The notes beneath the pieces are model-generated. The model searched no databases. It had not been told where the DNA came from and worked only from the letters and a program-made list of their open reading frames with translations. A stretch of DNA of 64,000 nt from Alcaligenes faecalis (GTDB lineage Bacteria > Pseudomonadota > Gammaproteobacteria > Burkholderiales > Burkholderiaceae_B), in assembly GCF_002443155.1 (NCBI RefSeq), contig NZ_CP023667.1:558001-622000 (forward strand), written 5' to 3'. The translations under genes were made by a program, and so were the position numbers. Shown one piece after another: positions 29,417 through 37,770 of this stretch. Position 1 is the stretch's first letter. Each line of letters opens with the position of its first letter.

Positions 29417-31282
29417 ATGGCTGCCTCTGCGTTTGAGCCCCTGGTCCCGGCCGTTCTGGAATTCAATGAGCACGGCGTGCCTGTCAGTGCGGTGTACCAG
29501 GATAGCTATCACCCGGCAGATGGCCCTTTGGGGCAGGCTCGCCGGGTGTTTCTGCAAGGCAATGGTCTGCCAGAGCGTTGGCGGGGGCGATCTCAATTCA
29601 CGATTTGCGAAACTGGCTTTGGACTGGGAGCCAGTTTTCTGGCGACCTGGCAGGCCTGGCGTCAGGATACGGAACGCAGTCAGAAACTGCATTTTGTCTC
29701 GGTAGAAGCCCATCCTTTCCGTCAGGCGGATCTGGCGATTCTGTACGCCCGTTTGCCCCAGGAGTTGCAGCCTCAAGCCCAGGAGTTGCTGGCCGCCTGG
29801 CCCATGCTGGTGCCGGGCATACACAGACTGGAGCTGGACGAGGGGCGAGTCACGCTGACCTTGGCTTTTGGGCAAGCCGAAACCATGATGCGCGAGCTGC
29901 AATGTCATGCAGACGCGTTTTACCTGGATGGCTTTGCACCCCGTGGGAATCCTTCCATGTGGTCGCGTTCGGTCCTGGGGCAACTGGTGCGTCTGGCTGC
30001 GCCGGGGGCGACAGCGGCTTCCTGGTGTTGTGCCGGGCAGGTGCGCCGTGATCTGGCCTCGGTAGGGTTTGAAGTGGAAAAAGTCCCCGGTGCCGGGGGT
30101 AAGTGGTGCACCATTCGCGCTCGCTTGCGTCCCCATCTGGGACGCCGTAGCAACCTGCCGCCGCAGCAAGGGCGGGTAGTGGTGATTGGTGCGGGTCTGG
30201 CGGGGGCGGCCTGTGCCTGGGAGTTGGCCCGTAAAGGCGTGCCTGTGCTGGTTTGTGACCCGGCACTGAGCAAGGGCCTGGATGCCACGCATCAAGGTCA
30301 CCGTCTGGCTGCTATCTCTCCTGTATTCGCTCTGGATGATGCTCCCTTGGCCCGCTTGAGCCGCAATGCGGTCCTGCATGCCTGGCGGGGCTGGAAAACC
30401 TTGCCGGAAACGGCCCGCCCGCGTCGGGTCGGGACGCTGGTGTTTGGTCAGGCAGGCAATAGTGATGCTGAGATTCAGCAGGCGCTGGAGCGTTTGGCCT
30501 TGGACCAGGATTGGGTGCAGTGGCTGGATCGCGAACAGGGCTCGGCCCTGGCTGGAGTGCCGCTGCAAGGTGGGGGCCTGTATTTTCCGCAAGGCATGGT
30601 GGTGGATCCGGGCGCATTGGTTGCCTGTCTGCTGAATCACCCTTTGATTGAATGTCTGCCTGAGCACGTGTCCTTGACGGCCGGTCAGGAGCCGGGCGTG
30701 TGGGATGTCTGCAATCAGCGAGGAGAGCGCCTGGAAAGCAGCAATCGTGTGGTGATAGCCGCGGCAGCGCAAAGCCTGAGCCTGCTGCCCGACGAGCTCC
30801 TGGCTCAGCATCCCATGCCACGGCTGGCAGCGATGCAGCGCCTGGCCGGGCAGGTAACGTACTTGCCTGTCAAACAGGCTTTGACGCGTGGCGAAGTGAC
30901 TTTAAGCGGCCAGGGATATATCCTGCCTGTTGACCCGCAGGGGCAAGTCATCGGTAGCACCTACGAGCGTTTTGGTGAATCTGCCCAGGTCAGTCGCCAG
31001 GGCCATCAGCAAAATATAGAAAAAGTTTCTGCCATGCTGGCCAATCCCGTTGGGAAGGTGGACACACCCGAACAGGGCTGGGCCGGTTGGCGTTGTGCCT
31101 TAAGTGATCATTTGCCCGTGATGGGTTTTGTGCCGGGTCAGCCCGGTTTGTTTATGGCTGCGGCTTACGGCTCACGTGGTTTGAGTTGGAGCCTGCTGGC
31201 AGCCAGCTTGTTCGCCGCTTATTGTCTGGAGGAGCCCATTCCTTTGGAGCGGCGTTTGGAGCAAGCCTTAATACCCCGCTAA
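29417..31282 (+). CDS. mnmC: Bifunctional tRNA mnm5s2U34 biosynthesis protein MnmC
   Basis: 621 aa enzyme with two activities that finish the 5-methylaminomethyl group of wobble uridine 34 in tRNA-Lys, tRNA-Glu and tRNA-Gln. Seen: an N-terminal SAM methyltransferase domain (ETGFGLGASFL at about 62-72; FYLDGFAPRGNPSMWS) and a C-terminal FAD oxidoreductase domain beginning at VVVIGAGLAGAACAWELA (about residue 254). The frame is open from 29393, but ATG 29417 has an AGGA site upstream and gives the family N-terminus. One substrate tRNA, tRNA-Lys(UUU), is encoded about 2.6 kb downstream. Confidence 0.94.
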   Translation: MAASAFEPLVPAVLEFNEHGVPVSAVYQDSYHPADGPLGQARRVFLQGNGLPERWRGRSQFTICETGFGLGASFLATWQAWRQDTERSQKLHFVSVEAHPFRQADLAILYARLPQELQPQAQELLAAWPMLVPGIHRLELDEGRVTLTLAFGQAETMMRELQCHADAFYLDGFAPRGNPSMWSRSVLGQLVRLAAPGATAASWCCAGQVRRDLASVGFEVEKVPGAGGKWCTIRARLRPHLGRRSNLPPQQGRVVVIGAGLAGAACAWELARKGVPVLVCDPALSKGLDATHQGHRLAAISPVFALDDAPLARLSRNAVLHAWRGWKTLPETARPRRVGTLVFGQAGNSDAEIQQALERLALDQDWVQWLDREQGSALAGVPLQGGGLYFPQGMVVDPGALVACLLNHPLIECLPEHVSLTAGQEPGVWDVCNQRGERLESSNRVVIAAAAQSLSLLPDELLAQHPMPRLAAMQRLAGQVTYLPVKQALTRGEVTLSGQGYILPVDPQGQVIGSTYERFGESAQVSRQGHQQNIEKVSAMLANPVGKVDTPEQGWAGWRCALSDHLPVMGFVPGQPGLFMAAAYGSRGLSWSLLAASLFAAYCLEEPIPLERRLEQALIPR

Positions 31283-31373
31283 GGCCTGTTTTTCGAATTA
31301 TTTCGGCGAAATTTGAAGCAACATTTTCCTTTGTAGCGCAAATACGTCAAAATAGTGGCCTTGTTAAGTAATC

Positions 31374-33602
31374 TTGAGCGTGACCCTGCGATCAGCATCG
31401 TGCCGTTCGCTCCACTCTGACGACGTGACACAATTGTTTAATCATCTGAGTTTGTTGACGACGAAACCGGCCCAGGCCGATTTCGCTTTTGTCGAAACCG
31501 ATTTTGCGCTGCGCATCGAAGCTCATGCGCCGGGTGTTTTTCGTTTCCGCTGTATGCCGCTTGCTCGGCTCGATAACGAAAAGCTCAGTACCCGTGCCAA
31601 GGCTTTGGGCGATATGCTGCTGGCCCGCCACGAGGCGGTCAGCGAATTTCAACTGGAAACAGCCGATTCCGGCTGGCGGATTGAGCAGGGCGAAGTCGCC
31701 TTGCATATTCAGTCCAAGCCCTGGCGCTTTGAGGTCCGGCGCGGCGATCAACTGCTCTTGAGCAGCGCGGCGCAACCTTTGACGCTGGAGCAAGAGCCCA
31801 ACAGCTGCTGGCAACTGGATCTGGCCCTGGCCGAGGAAGATGCCCTGTATGGTCTGGGAGAAACCTTGGGCGAGCTGGACCGCCGCGAGGAAACGGTTGA
31901 TACCGATCGCCCGGACGACCGCAGCCTGCCCTTGCTCTGGAGCACCCAAGGGTGGGGGCTGTACATCAATACCTTCGAGCGGGTTGAGCACGATCTGGGT
32001 CAGCAAGACCTCGATGCGTACCGCGCTCGCGTGCACGCTGCCGAACTGGATTTCTTCCTGTTCCTGGGCGATCCCAGCGAAATCATCAATCAGTACTCCG
32101 CCTTGACGGGCCGTGCTGGTCAGCCTGGTGTCACGCCCATGGGCTTGTGGCTGGATGGCGCTCAGGCGCAGGATGTGACGTCCTTGCGTGAGTTGGCCAA
32201 TCAGTGCCGCGAGCAGGGTATTGCGCTGGATGTGGCCGTCTTGCCGCCCCCCGAGCCTTACGACTTCCAGCAGGACAAGCCTACGCTGGAGTGGGATGCC
32301 GCCCGCATGGCTGACCCCCGCGACGCTTTCTCCGCCTTGCAGAATGATCAGTTGCAGCTGGCCGCCTGGACTCGTCCTTGCGTACAGGCTGGCACCAGCC
32401 TGTTTGAAGAGTGGGAAGATCGCGGTTGGCTGCTTATCAATGATGACGACGGCTGCGCCTATGTATTCCCTGGCGACGAGCTGAGCGGTGGCCGTGACTA
32501 CGGCTTGCTGGATCTGACCCACAAAGACGTGTTCCGCATGTGGACCGAGCGCCAGCGTCAGATGGTCGACGATGGTCTGGGTGCCGTGCTGTGCAATGCC
32601 CGTTTTGATATTCCTGATGCCATCACCAGCCGTGGTGGCGAGTCTGGCGCCTTGCTGCGTGCGATTTACCCTGTGCTGGCGCGTCAGGCCTTGTTTGACG
32701 CTGTTGCCGGTCACAAGACGCCGCAAGAAGGCGTGGTTGCCAGCCGCGACTTGAGCCCATCTTCCCAGCGCTTTGCCTGGCAGTTGGGTCCACAAGTGGA
32801 AAACACCTGGGCAGGTCTGACGCAATCCTTGAAGTCGGCCCTGGCTACGGGTAATAGTGGCGTGCCTATCCAGATTCATGGCTGGGGCAATGCAGCAGCA
32901 TCGACTAGCGAAATGACACCCGAGCTGTACCTGCGCTGGTTGGCCATGTCGGTTTTCTCGGCGAACTTCAGCCTGCAAGGCATTTCTGCCTTGCGTCCTG
33001 ATGCGTTTGATGAAGAAACCCAGGCTCAGGTTGCTCATTGGCTGGAGTGGCGTTTCCGTCTGGTGCCTTATGTATTGGGCATTATTGAAGACGCCGTGCG
33101 TACTGGCTTGCCGGTGCAGCGCTCCATGGCTCAAAGCTTCCCGGCAGATGCCCAGGCTCGCTTGTGGGATACCCAGTACTTGTTGGGGCCCGCCTTGCTG
33201 GTGGCTCCTGTCTTGCAGCCTGGTCAGGATGTTGAGGTCTATCTGCCTGAGGGCGATGCCTGGTGGGATCTGAGCACAGGCTGGCGCTATGAAGGCGGCA
33301 CGACCTTGAAAATGACCGTGGGTCTGGATCGTTTGCCGGTCTTCGGCCGTGAGGGGCATATGTTGTGTCTGGGTCCGGTGGTCAAGCACACCTCCGAGTT
33401 CAACTCGGCCCGTTTGCTCGATGAGGTCTGGATGTTTGGCATGCCCGAGCACAGCCCGGTTGTGATGCGCAACAAGATTCGCGTCATGCAGATGCAGGGC
33501 TCCAGCTACATCAAGGGTCTGGAAGGATTGAAGATCCTGCCGTCCGAAGGGCTGGAGGTCAAACGCCGTGGTGCCGAGGTTCGTATTTCGCGTGCACGTT
33601 AA
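31374..33602 (+). CDS. GH31-like protein lacking catalytic aspartates (probable pseudoenzyme)
   Basis: 742 aa. The layout is that of glycoside hydrolase family 31 (alpha-glucosidase/alpha-xylosidase): N-terminal beta domain with DALYGLGE, TIM barrel from about residue 235, and C-terminal beta domains (LLGPALLVAPVLQPG, VYLPEG). The catalytic sites differ. Where YicI-type enzymes have the nucleophile in KTDFGE this protein reads CNARFD, with Ala409 at the Asp position. The WGGD acid/base site reads QLGPQ (470-474), so Asp becomes Gln474 or Pro473. The FHFD substrate-binding block reads AVLPPPE. The frame is intact with normal codon use, so it is expressed or recently lost. Likely non-hydrolytic binding, sensing or scaffold role; a changed mechanism is possible. 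Comparison was from memory. Confidence 0.75.
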   Translation: MSVTLRSASCRSLHSDDVTQLFNHLSLLTTKPAQADFAFVETDFALRIEAHAPGVFRFRCMPLARLDNEKLSTRAKALGDMLLARHEAVSEFQLETADSGWRIEQGEVALHIQSKPWRFEVRRGDQLLLSSAAQPLTLEQEPNSCWQLDLALAEEDALYGLGETLGELDRREETVDTDRPDDRSLPLLWSTQGWGLYINTFERVEHDLGQQDLDAYRARVHAAELDFFLFLGDPSEIINQYSALTGRAGQPGVTPMGLWLDGAQAQDVTSLRELANQCREQGIALDVAVLPPPEPYDFQQDKPTLEWDAARMADPRDAFSALQNDQLQLAAWTRPCVQAGTSLFEEWEDRGWLLINDDDGCAYVFPGDELSGGRDYGLLDLTHKDVFRMWTERQRQMVDDGLGAVLCNARFDIPDAITSRGGESGALLRAIYPVLARQALFDAVAGHKTPQEGVVASRDLSPSSQRFAWQLGPQVENTWAGLTQSLKSALATGNSGVPIQIHGWGNAAASTSEMTPELYLRWLAMSVFSANFSLQGISALRPDAFDEETQAQVAHWLEWRFRLVPYVLGIIEDAVRTGLPVQRSMAQSFPADAQARLWDTQYLLGPALLVAPVLQPGQDVEVYLPEGDAWWDLSTGWRYEGGTTLKMTVGLDRLPVFGREGHMLCLGPVVKHTSEFNSARLLDEVWMFGMPEHSPVVMRNKIRVMQMQGSSYIKGLEGLKILPSEGLEVKRRGAEVRISRAR

Positions 33603-33608
33603 GCGCTA

Positions 33609-33673
33609 GACGAGTCTGATCGTCTTTGAATGCCTTTCGGCATTGGGGTCTGACCCCAGTACCGGGAGGCATT
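33609..33673. repeat. Cluster of adjacent inverted repeats after the GH31-like gene
   Basis: Three hairpins in 65 bp: AGACGA/TCGTCT (33609-33614 and 33621-33626), AATGCC-TTTC-GGCATT (33630-33645) and the near-perfect palindrome TGGGGTC-T-GACCCCA (33645-33659). A second GGCATT at 33668-33673, followed by TTCTATTTT, could pair with the same AATGCC, giving an alternative larger terminator-like stem. The palindrome resembles REP-type elements. The rest of the 265-bp gap to the tRNA holds only the tRNA promoter. Confidence 0.5.
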
Positions 33674-33822
33674 TTCTATTTTCAGCAGTCAATGTCTTTG
33701 GGCAGATGTTCAGATTTTGTTTCCGAAACCGGGAAAAGGGCTAGGGCAGGCCCGTCTCAAGGCCCTGTTTTCAGCTTTTTTAAAGAAAAACGCCTTTTTC
33801 CTGATTATTTTGCATTTAGTGC

Positions 33823-33851
33823 TTGACGGCTCCTTCGAATCAGGCCATAAT
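33823..33851 (+). promoter_or_regulatory. Promoter of tRNA-Lys
   Basis: TTGACG (33823-33828), 17-bp spacer, CATAAT (33846-33851). Each box has one mismatch to the sigma-70 consensus. The expected transcription start is about 10 bp before the mature tRNA. Confidence 0.8.
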
Positions 33852-33867
33852 TTCATCTTTCAGTCGG

Positions 33868-33943
33868 GGGTCGTTAGCTCAGTCGGTAGAGCAGCGGACT
33901 TTTAATCCGTTGGTCGCGCGTTCGAGTCGCGCACGACCCACCA
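33868..33943 (+). tRNA. tRNA-Lys (anticodon UUU)
   Basis: 76 nt with encoded CCA. Acceptor GGGTCGT pairs with ACGACCC; the D arm contains AGCTCAGTCGGTAGAGC; anticodon stem GCGGA/TCCGT with loop CTTTTAA, anticodon TTT at 33901-33903; the T arm is GCGCG-TTCGAGT-CGCGC. U34 of this tRNA is a substrate of the MnmC enzyme encoded upstream. Confidence 0.98.
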
Positions 33944-33965
33944 CTAAACTGAAACGTAGAAACAA

Positions 33966-33987
33966 GGCCGCTCTTAGCGGCCTTTTT
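33966..33987 (+). terminator. Intrinsic terminator after tRNA-Lys
   Basis: 6-bp stem GGCCGC/GCGGCC with loop TCTTA, followed by T5CT3. It ends a monocistronic tRNA transcript. Confidence 0.85.
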
Positions 33988-34189
33988 CTTTGGGCGCTTG
34001 CCTTGCACAGCCAAGGTCACATCCGCGCATTGGCCGGTCGGAAATCTTGCTATACAGTGCAGCCCTCAGTATGGTTTCAATATTTCCATGGGTTATATCT
34101 ATCTGGCCATAGGCAAATTTGCTTTATGGTAAATTTCGCTTACAGCTCAGGCTTTTATAACTCGACTGACTAACTAGGCTGAGTTCATC

Positions 34190-35200
34190 TTGATTCGTCT
34201 TGAACACATCTCAAAAACCTATTCCCTGGCAGGCAAGACCGTTCATGCTTTGAACGACGTTTCCTTGCAGATTCGCCAAGGAGATGTCTTCGGTATTATT
34301 GGTCGCTCGGGTGCCGGGAAAAGTACGCTGATCCGCATGCTCAATTTGCTCGAGCAACCCAGCTCGGGCCAGGTCTGGGTGCAGGATCAGGACATCACAC
34401 GCTTTTCGGGTGCGCAGTTGCGCGCGTTCCGACAAGGTGTAGGCATGGTGTTCCAGCATTTCAATCTGCTTCATTCCCGCACGGTTCTGGATAATGTCTG
34501 TTTTCCTCTGCGCCTGGCAGGAGTAGATCGTGCCCAACGTCACGCTCGCGCTCTGGAAGTGCTGGAGCTGGTGGGCTTGAAGGACCATGCCAACAAGTAT
34601 CCCCGCCAGTTATCGGGTGGGCAGCAGCAGCGTGTCGGTATTGCGCGTGCCCTGGCCAACCGACCTCAGCTTTTGCTGTGCGACGAAGCGACCTCGGCGC
34701 TGGACCCGGAAACCACTCAGTCCATCTTGCGTTTGCTACGCGAGATCAATCAGGAGTTGGGGCTGACCATTGTCCTGATTACCCACGGCATGGACGTGAT
34801 TCGCTCTGTCTGTGATCGGGTTGCCGTGATTGATGCCGGCAAGATCGTGGAGTGTGGTGAAGTGCTGGATGTGTTCCTGCACCCGCATCATCCCACTACG
34901 CAGTCCTTGCTCAGTGAAAGTGGCGTGAACGCTGACGACTGGCATGCCTTGGCAGAAGGTGTGCCCGGTAGCGTCATGCGCTTGAGCGTGCGCGGTGTGG
35001 CGACAACGGAGCCGTTGATCAGCCGTATCACCAGCCAGCTGGGGCTGAATGTCAGTATTTTGCAGGGCGCCATTGGCCGCATCAAAACCGAACCTTACGG
35101 ACAATTGGTTGTGGCCGTGGAAGGCGATGCGCAGGCTAAAGCAGGGCTGGATGCCTTGCTGACTGAATTGAATGTCCAATTTGAGGTATTGCGACCATGA
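34190..35200 (+). CDS. metN: Methionine ABC transporter ATP-binding protein MetN
   Basis: 336 aa ATPase of the MetNIQ importer. Seen: Walker A GRSGAGKST at about residues 38-46, signature [15 protein letters not shown], Walker B LLLCDEATSALDP, and a C-terminal ACT-like NIL domain (from about residue 265) that binds methionine and inhibits transport in the family. The start is TTG at 34190; only a weak GAG lies upstream. The 246-bp region between the tRNA and metN shows a terminator and no riboswitch that I recognise. It overlaps metI by 4 bp. Confidence 0.93.
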   Translation: MIRLEHISKTYSLAGKTVHALNDVSLQIRQGDVFGIIGRSGAGKSTLIRMLNLLEQPSSGQVWVQDQDITRFSGAQLRAFRQGVGMVFQHFNLLHSRTVLDNVCFPLRLAGVDRAQRHARALEVLELVGLKDHANKYPRQLSGGQQQRVGIARALANRPQLLLCDEATSALDPETTQSILRLLREINQELGLTIVLITHGMDVIRSVCDRVAVIDAGKIVECGEVLDVFLHPHHPTTQSLLSESGVNADDWHALAEGVPGSVMRLSVRGVATTEPLISRITSQLGLNVSILQGAIGRIKTEPYGQLVVAVEGDAQAKAGLDALLTELNVQFEVLRP

Positions 35201-35856
35201 ACTTTAGCAACCTGGATTGGGCGCTGATTGGTGAGGCCACGATTGATACCTTGTTGATGACGGGTATTTCGCTGGGCTTTACCGCAATTATTGGTTTGCC
35301 ATTAGGCGTGTTGCTGTTTCTGACCAGCCGCAAGCAGATGCTGGACAATGCCTGGATCTACCAGACCTTGTCCCTGATCGTGAATATTTTGCGGTCCGTG
35401 CCGTTTTTGATTCTCCTGATCGTCATTATTCCTTTGACGCGCATTCTGGCCGGTACGTCGTTGGGGGTGCAGGGTGCGATTCCGCCTCTGGTCTTGAGCG
35501 CCGCGCCGTTTTTTGCCCGTTTGGTGGAGAACGTTCTGCGTGAACTGGACCCCGGTGTGAATGAGGCCTGCCGTGCCATGGGAGCGAACTCCCGTCAGAC
35601 CGTTTTGCTGGCTTTGCTGCCCGAAGCCACAACCGGCATTGTGGCGGCCCTGATTGTGACCGCGATTGCGCTGGTGGGGTATTCGGCCATGTCCGGTGTG
35701 ATCGGCGGCGGTGGTCTGGGTGACCTGGCCCTGCGCTTTGGTTATCAACGTTATCAAACGGATGTCATGGTGGTTACCGTGACGATCCTGGTGGTGCTGG
35801 TGCAACTCCTGCAGGTGTTTGGAGACGCCATGGTGGCTCGTTTGAGCCGAAAATAA
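35197..35856 (+). CDS. metI: Methionine ABC transporter permease MetI
   Basis: 219 aa inner-membrane permease with five to six hydrophobic helices. Seen: the EAA-type cytoplasmic loop VNEACRAMGANSRQTVLLALLPEA at about residues 122-145, where MetN docks, and the GVIGGGGLGDLALRFGYQRY block near the C-terminus that is typical of MetI. It overlaps metN by 4 bp and is followed 50 bp later by metQ. Confidence 0.93.
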   Translation: MNFSNLDWALIGEATIDTLLMTGISLGFTAIIGLPLGVLLFLTSRKQMLDNAWIYQTLSLIVNILRSVPFLILLIVIIPLTRILAGTSLGVQGAIPPLVLSAAPFFARLVENVLRELDPGVNEACRAMGANSRQTVLLALLPEATTGIVAALIVTAIALVGYSAMSGVIGGGGLGDLALRFGYQRYQTDVMVVTVTILVVLVQLLQVFGDAMVARLSRK

Positions 35857-35906
35857 GTCCCGGCAGCGATCGTCATAGTCCTGCCTTTCTGAAACTGGAG
35901 TCGCTC

Positions 35907-36698
35907 ATGTCTTTGAAGAAATTTGTTCCCGTTCTGGCCTTGTCCGTGTCGGCTCTGCTGGCCAGCGTGGCCCAAGCCGCCGAGACCCTGTCGGTTGCTG
36001 CTACCCCCGTGCCGCACGCCGAGCTGCTGGAGTTTGTGAAGCCAGCTCTGGCCAAGGAAGGCGTGAACCTGGATATCAAGGTGTTCACCGATTACGTGCA
36101 GCCCAACCAGCAAGTTGCTGACGGCCATATCGATGCCAACTTCTTCCAGCACAAACCTTACCTGGATACCTTCAACAAAGAACACAAAACCGATCTGGTG
36201 TCGGTGGCCGTGGTTCACGTTGAGCCCTTTGGTGCCTATTCCACCAAGATCAAGAGCCTGGACGAGCTGAAAGAAGGCGCACTGGTGGCGATCCCCAACG
36301 ATCCCTCCAACGGTGCCCGTGCCTTGCTGCTGCTGCAAAAAGCCGGTGTTCTGACTCTGAAAGATCCTTCCAACATCCTGGCAACTTCGCGTGATGTGGA
36401 CCAGAACCCCAAGAAGCTCAAGTTTAAGGAACTGGAAGCTGCTACGCTGCCTCGCGTGCTGGCTGACGTGGATATCGCCCTGATCAACACCAACTACGCG
36501 CTGGAAGCCGGTCTGAACCCGACCAAGGATGCCCTGGCCATTGAAGGTGCAGATTCGCCTTACGCCAACCTGATCGCCGTGGCTGCCAAGTCCAAGGACG
36601 ACCCACGTGTTGCCAAGCTGATCCAGGCTTTGCATAGCGAAGACGTGAAGAAATTCATCGCTGACAAGTACAAGGGTTCTATCGTTCCTGCGTTCTGA
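35907..36698 (+). CDS. metQ: Methionine ABC transporter substrate-binding protein MetQ
   Basis: 263 aa NlpA-family binding protein. Seen: a signal peptide (residues 1 to about 22, cleavage after VAQA) and the family block DYVQPNQQVADGHIDANFFQH at about 51-71 (the central part of the methionine site). The N-terminus has no lipobox Cys, so it looks like a soluble periplasmic protein and not a lipoprotein as in E. coli. RBS is GGAG before 35907. It ends the metNIQ operon; a strong terminator follows. Confidence 0.92.
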   Translation: MSLKKFVPVLALSVSALLASVAQAAETLSVAATPVPHAELLEFVKPALAKEGVNLDIKVFTDYVQPNQQVADGHIDANFFQHKPYLDTFNKEHKTDLVSVAVVHVEPFGAYSTKIKSLDELKEGALVAIPNDPSNGARALLLLQKAGVLTLKDPSNILATSRDVDQNPKKLKFKELEAATLPRVLADVDIALINTNYALEAGLNPTKDALAIEGADSPYANLIAVAAKSKDDPRVAKLIQALHSEDVKKFIADKYKGSIVPAF

Positions 36699-36727
36699 AT
36701 TTGAGTTTTGACAGGACTCGCTGTATG

Positions 36728-36755
36728 AAAAACCTCGGGATTTCCCGAGGTTTTT
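36728..36755 (+). terminator. Intrinsic terminator after metQ
   Basis: A5, 7-bp stem CCTCGGG/CCCGAGG (36733-36739 and 36744-36750), loop ATTT, T5 then C and more T. It ends metNIQ. Confidence 0.9.
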
Positions 36756-36898
36756 CTTTTTTTAAAACTATTAAATACAAACAGTTGTGCTGCTTCGGGT
36801 AGGATAGATCAACGCTGGGGCAGGTCATGAGCCTGCGCTGACTTGGGTAAAACATCGAACTGGCTGGTTTTTGGTCAGTCCCTACAGAGGAGTAACGG

Positions 36899-37657
36899 AT
36901 GTTCAATAAGAAAATGAAAACCCTGATGGCCGGTTTGGCCTTGGCTTTGGCTTTGCCCGCTGGGCAGGCCTTGGCGCAACAAGGCAAAGAGCTGGTGGTC
37001 GCAACCGATACGGCGTTTGTGCCTTTTGAGTTCAAGCAAAACGGTAAATACACCGGCTTTGACATCGACCTGTGGGATGCCGTCGCCAAAAAGGCCAACC
37101 TGAATTACCGCTTCCAGCCCATGGACTTCAACGGCATTATTCCAGGTCTGCAAACCCGCAATCTGGATGCCGCGCTGGCCGGGATCACCATTCGTGATGA
37201 CCGCAAGCAAGTGATCGATTTCTCCGATCCGTACTACGAAAGCGGTCTGGCCATTCTGGTCAATACCGATAACTCAGACATCAAGGCCGCCTCCGACCTG
37301 GAAGGCAAGACGGTAGCGGTGAAGATTGGTACCGCCACGGTGGACTTCATGCAGCGCTCGGTGCCTACTGCCAAGCTCAAGCTGTTTCCCAATATCGATA
37401 ATGCCTTCCTGGAACTGGCAACGGGCCGTGTGGATGCCGTGGTGCATGACACACCTAACGTGCAGTACTACGCCCAGACTGGCGGCAAGGATCGTGTGAA
37501 GGTGACTGGCGCGGTGAAAAGCGGTGACTTCTACGGTATAGCCTTCCCCAAGGACAGCGAGCTGGTTCCGGTCGTGAACCAGGCCCTGAAAGACATTCGT
37601 GCTGATGGCACGTACGACAAAATCTACCAGAAATGGTTTGGCAAGCAGCCTGATTAA
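36899..37657 (+). CDS. glnH: Glutamine-type ABC transporter substrate-binding protein GlnH
   Basis: 252 aa periplasmic binding protein, family 3. Seen: signal peptide to about residue 27 (ALA-Q), then the ligand-contacting segments FVPFEFKQNGKYTGFDIDL and ALAGITIRDDRKQVIDFSDPYY typical of polar amino-acid binders, closest in pattern to GlnH. An AGGAG ribosome site precedes ATG 36899. It is followed by an intrinsic terminator and then by glnP and glnQ on the same strand. Glutamine specificity is inferred from similarity and context. Confidence 0.88.
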   Translation: MFNKKMKTLMAGLALALALPAGQALAQQGKELVVATDTAFVPFEFKQNGKYTGFDIDLWDAVAKKANLNYRFQPMDFNGIIPGLQTRNLDAALAGITIRDDRKQVIDFSDPYYESGLAILVNTDNSDIKAASDLEGKTVAVKIGTATVDFMQRSVPTAKLKLFPNIDNAFLELATGRVDAVVHDTPNVQYYAQTGGKDRVKVTGAVKSGDFYGIAFPKDSELVPVVNQALKDIRADGTYDKIYQKWFGKQPD

Positions 37658-37682
37658 ACAGGGCTGAAGCCAAGCGCATGCC

Positions 37683-37727
37683 AAGCGGTGATCGCGTGTC
37701 GTAACGGGATCACCGCTTTTATTTTTT
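37683..37727 (+). terminator. Intercistronic terminator between glnH and glnP
   Basis: 11-bp perfect stem AAGCGGTGATC/GATCACCGCTT (37683-37693 and 37708-37718), 14-nt loop, then TTATTTTTT. It should end most glnH transcripts, lowering expression of the membrane parts relative to the binding protein. A TTGACG right after the T run (37726) could be the -35 of a second promoter, but its -10 is weak (TATTCA at 37748). Confidence 0.85.
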
Positions 37728-37770
37728 GACGCTCTGTTTCGGGCGTTTATTCAAAGACAAAGGTAGCACT

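Noticed and set aside
33988..34189. Riboswitch or attenuator before metNIQ
   Set aside because: I looked for SAM-type riboswitch motifs and a terminator/antiterminator pair and found neither; only the tRNA terminator precedes metN.
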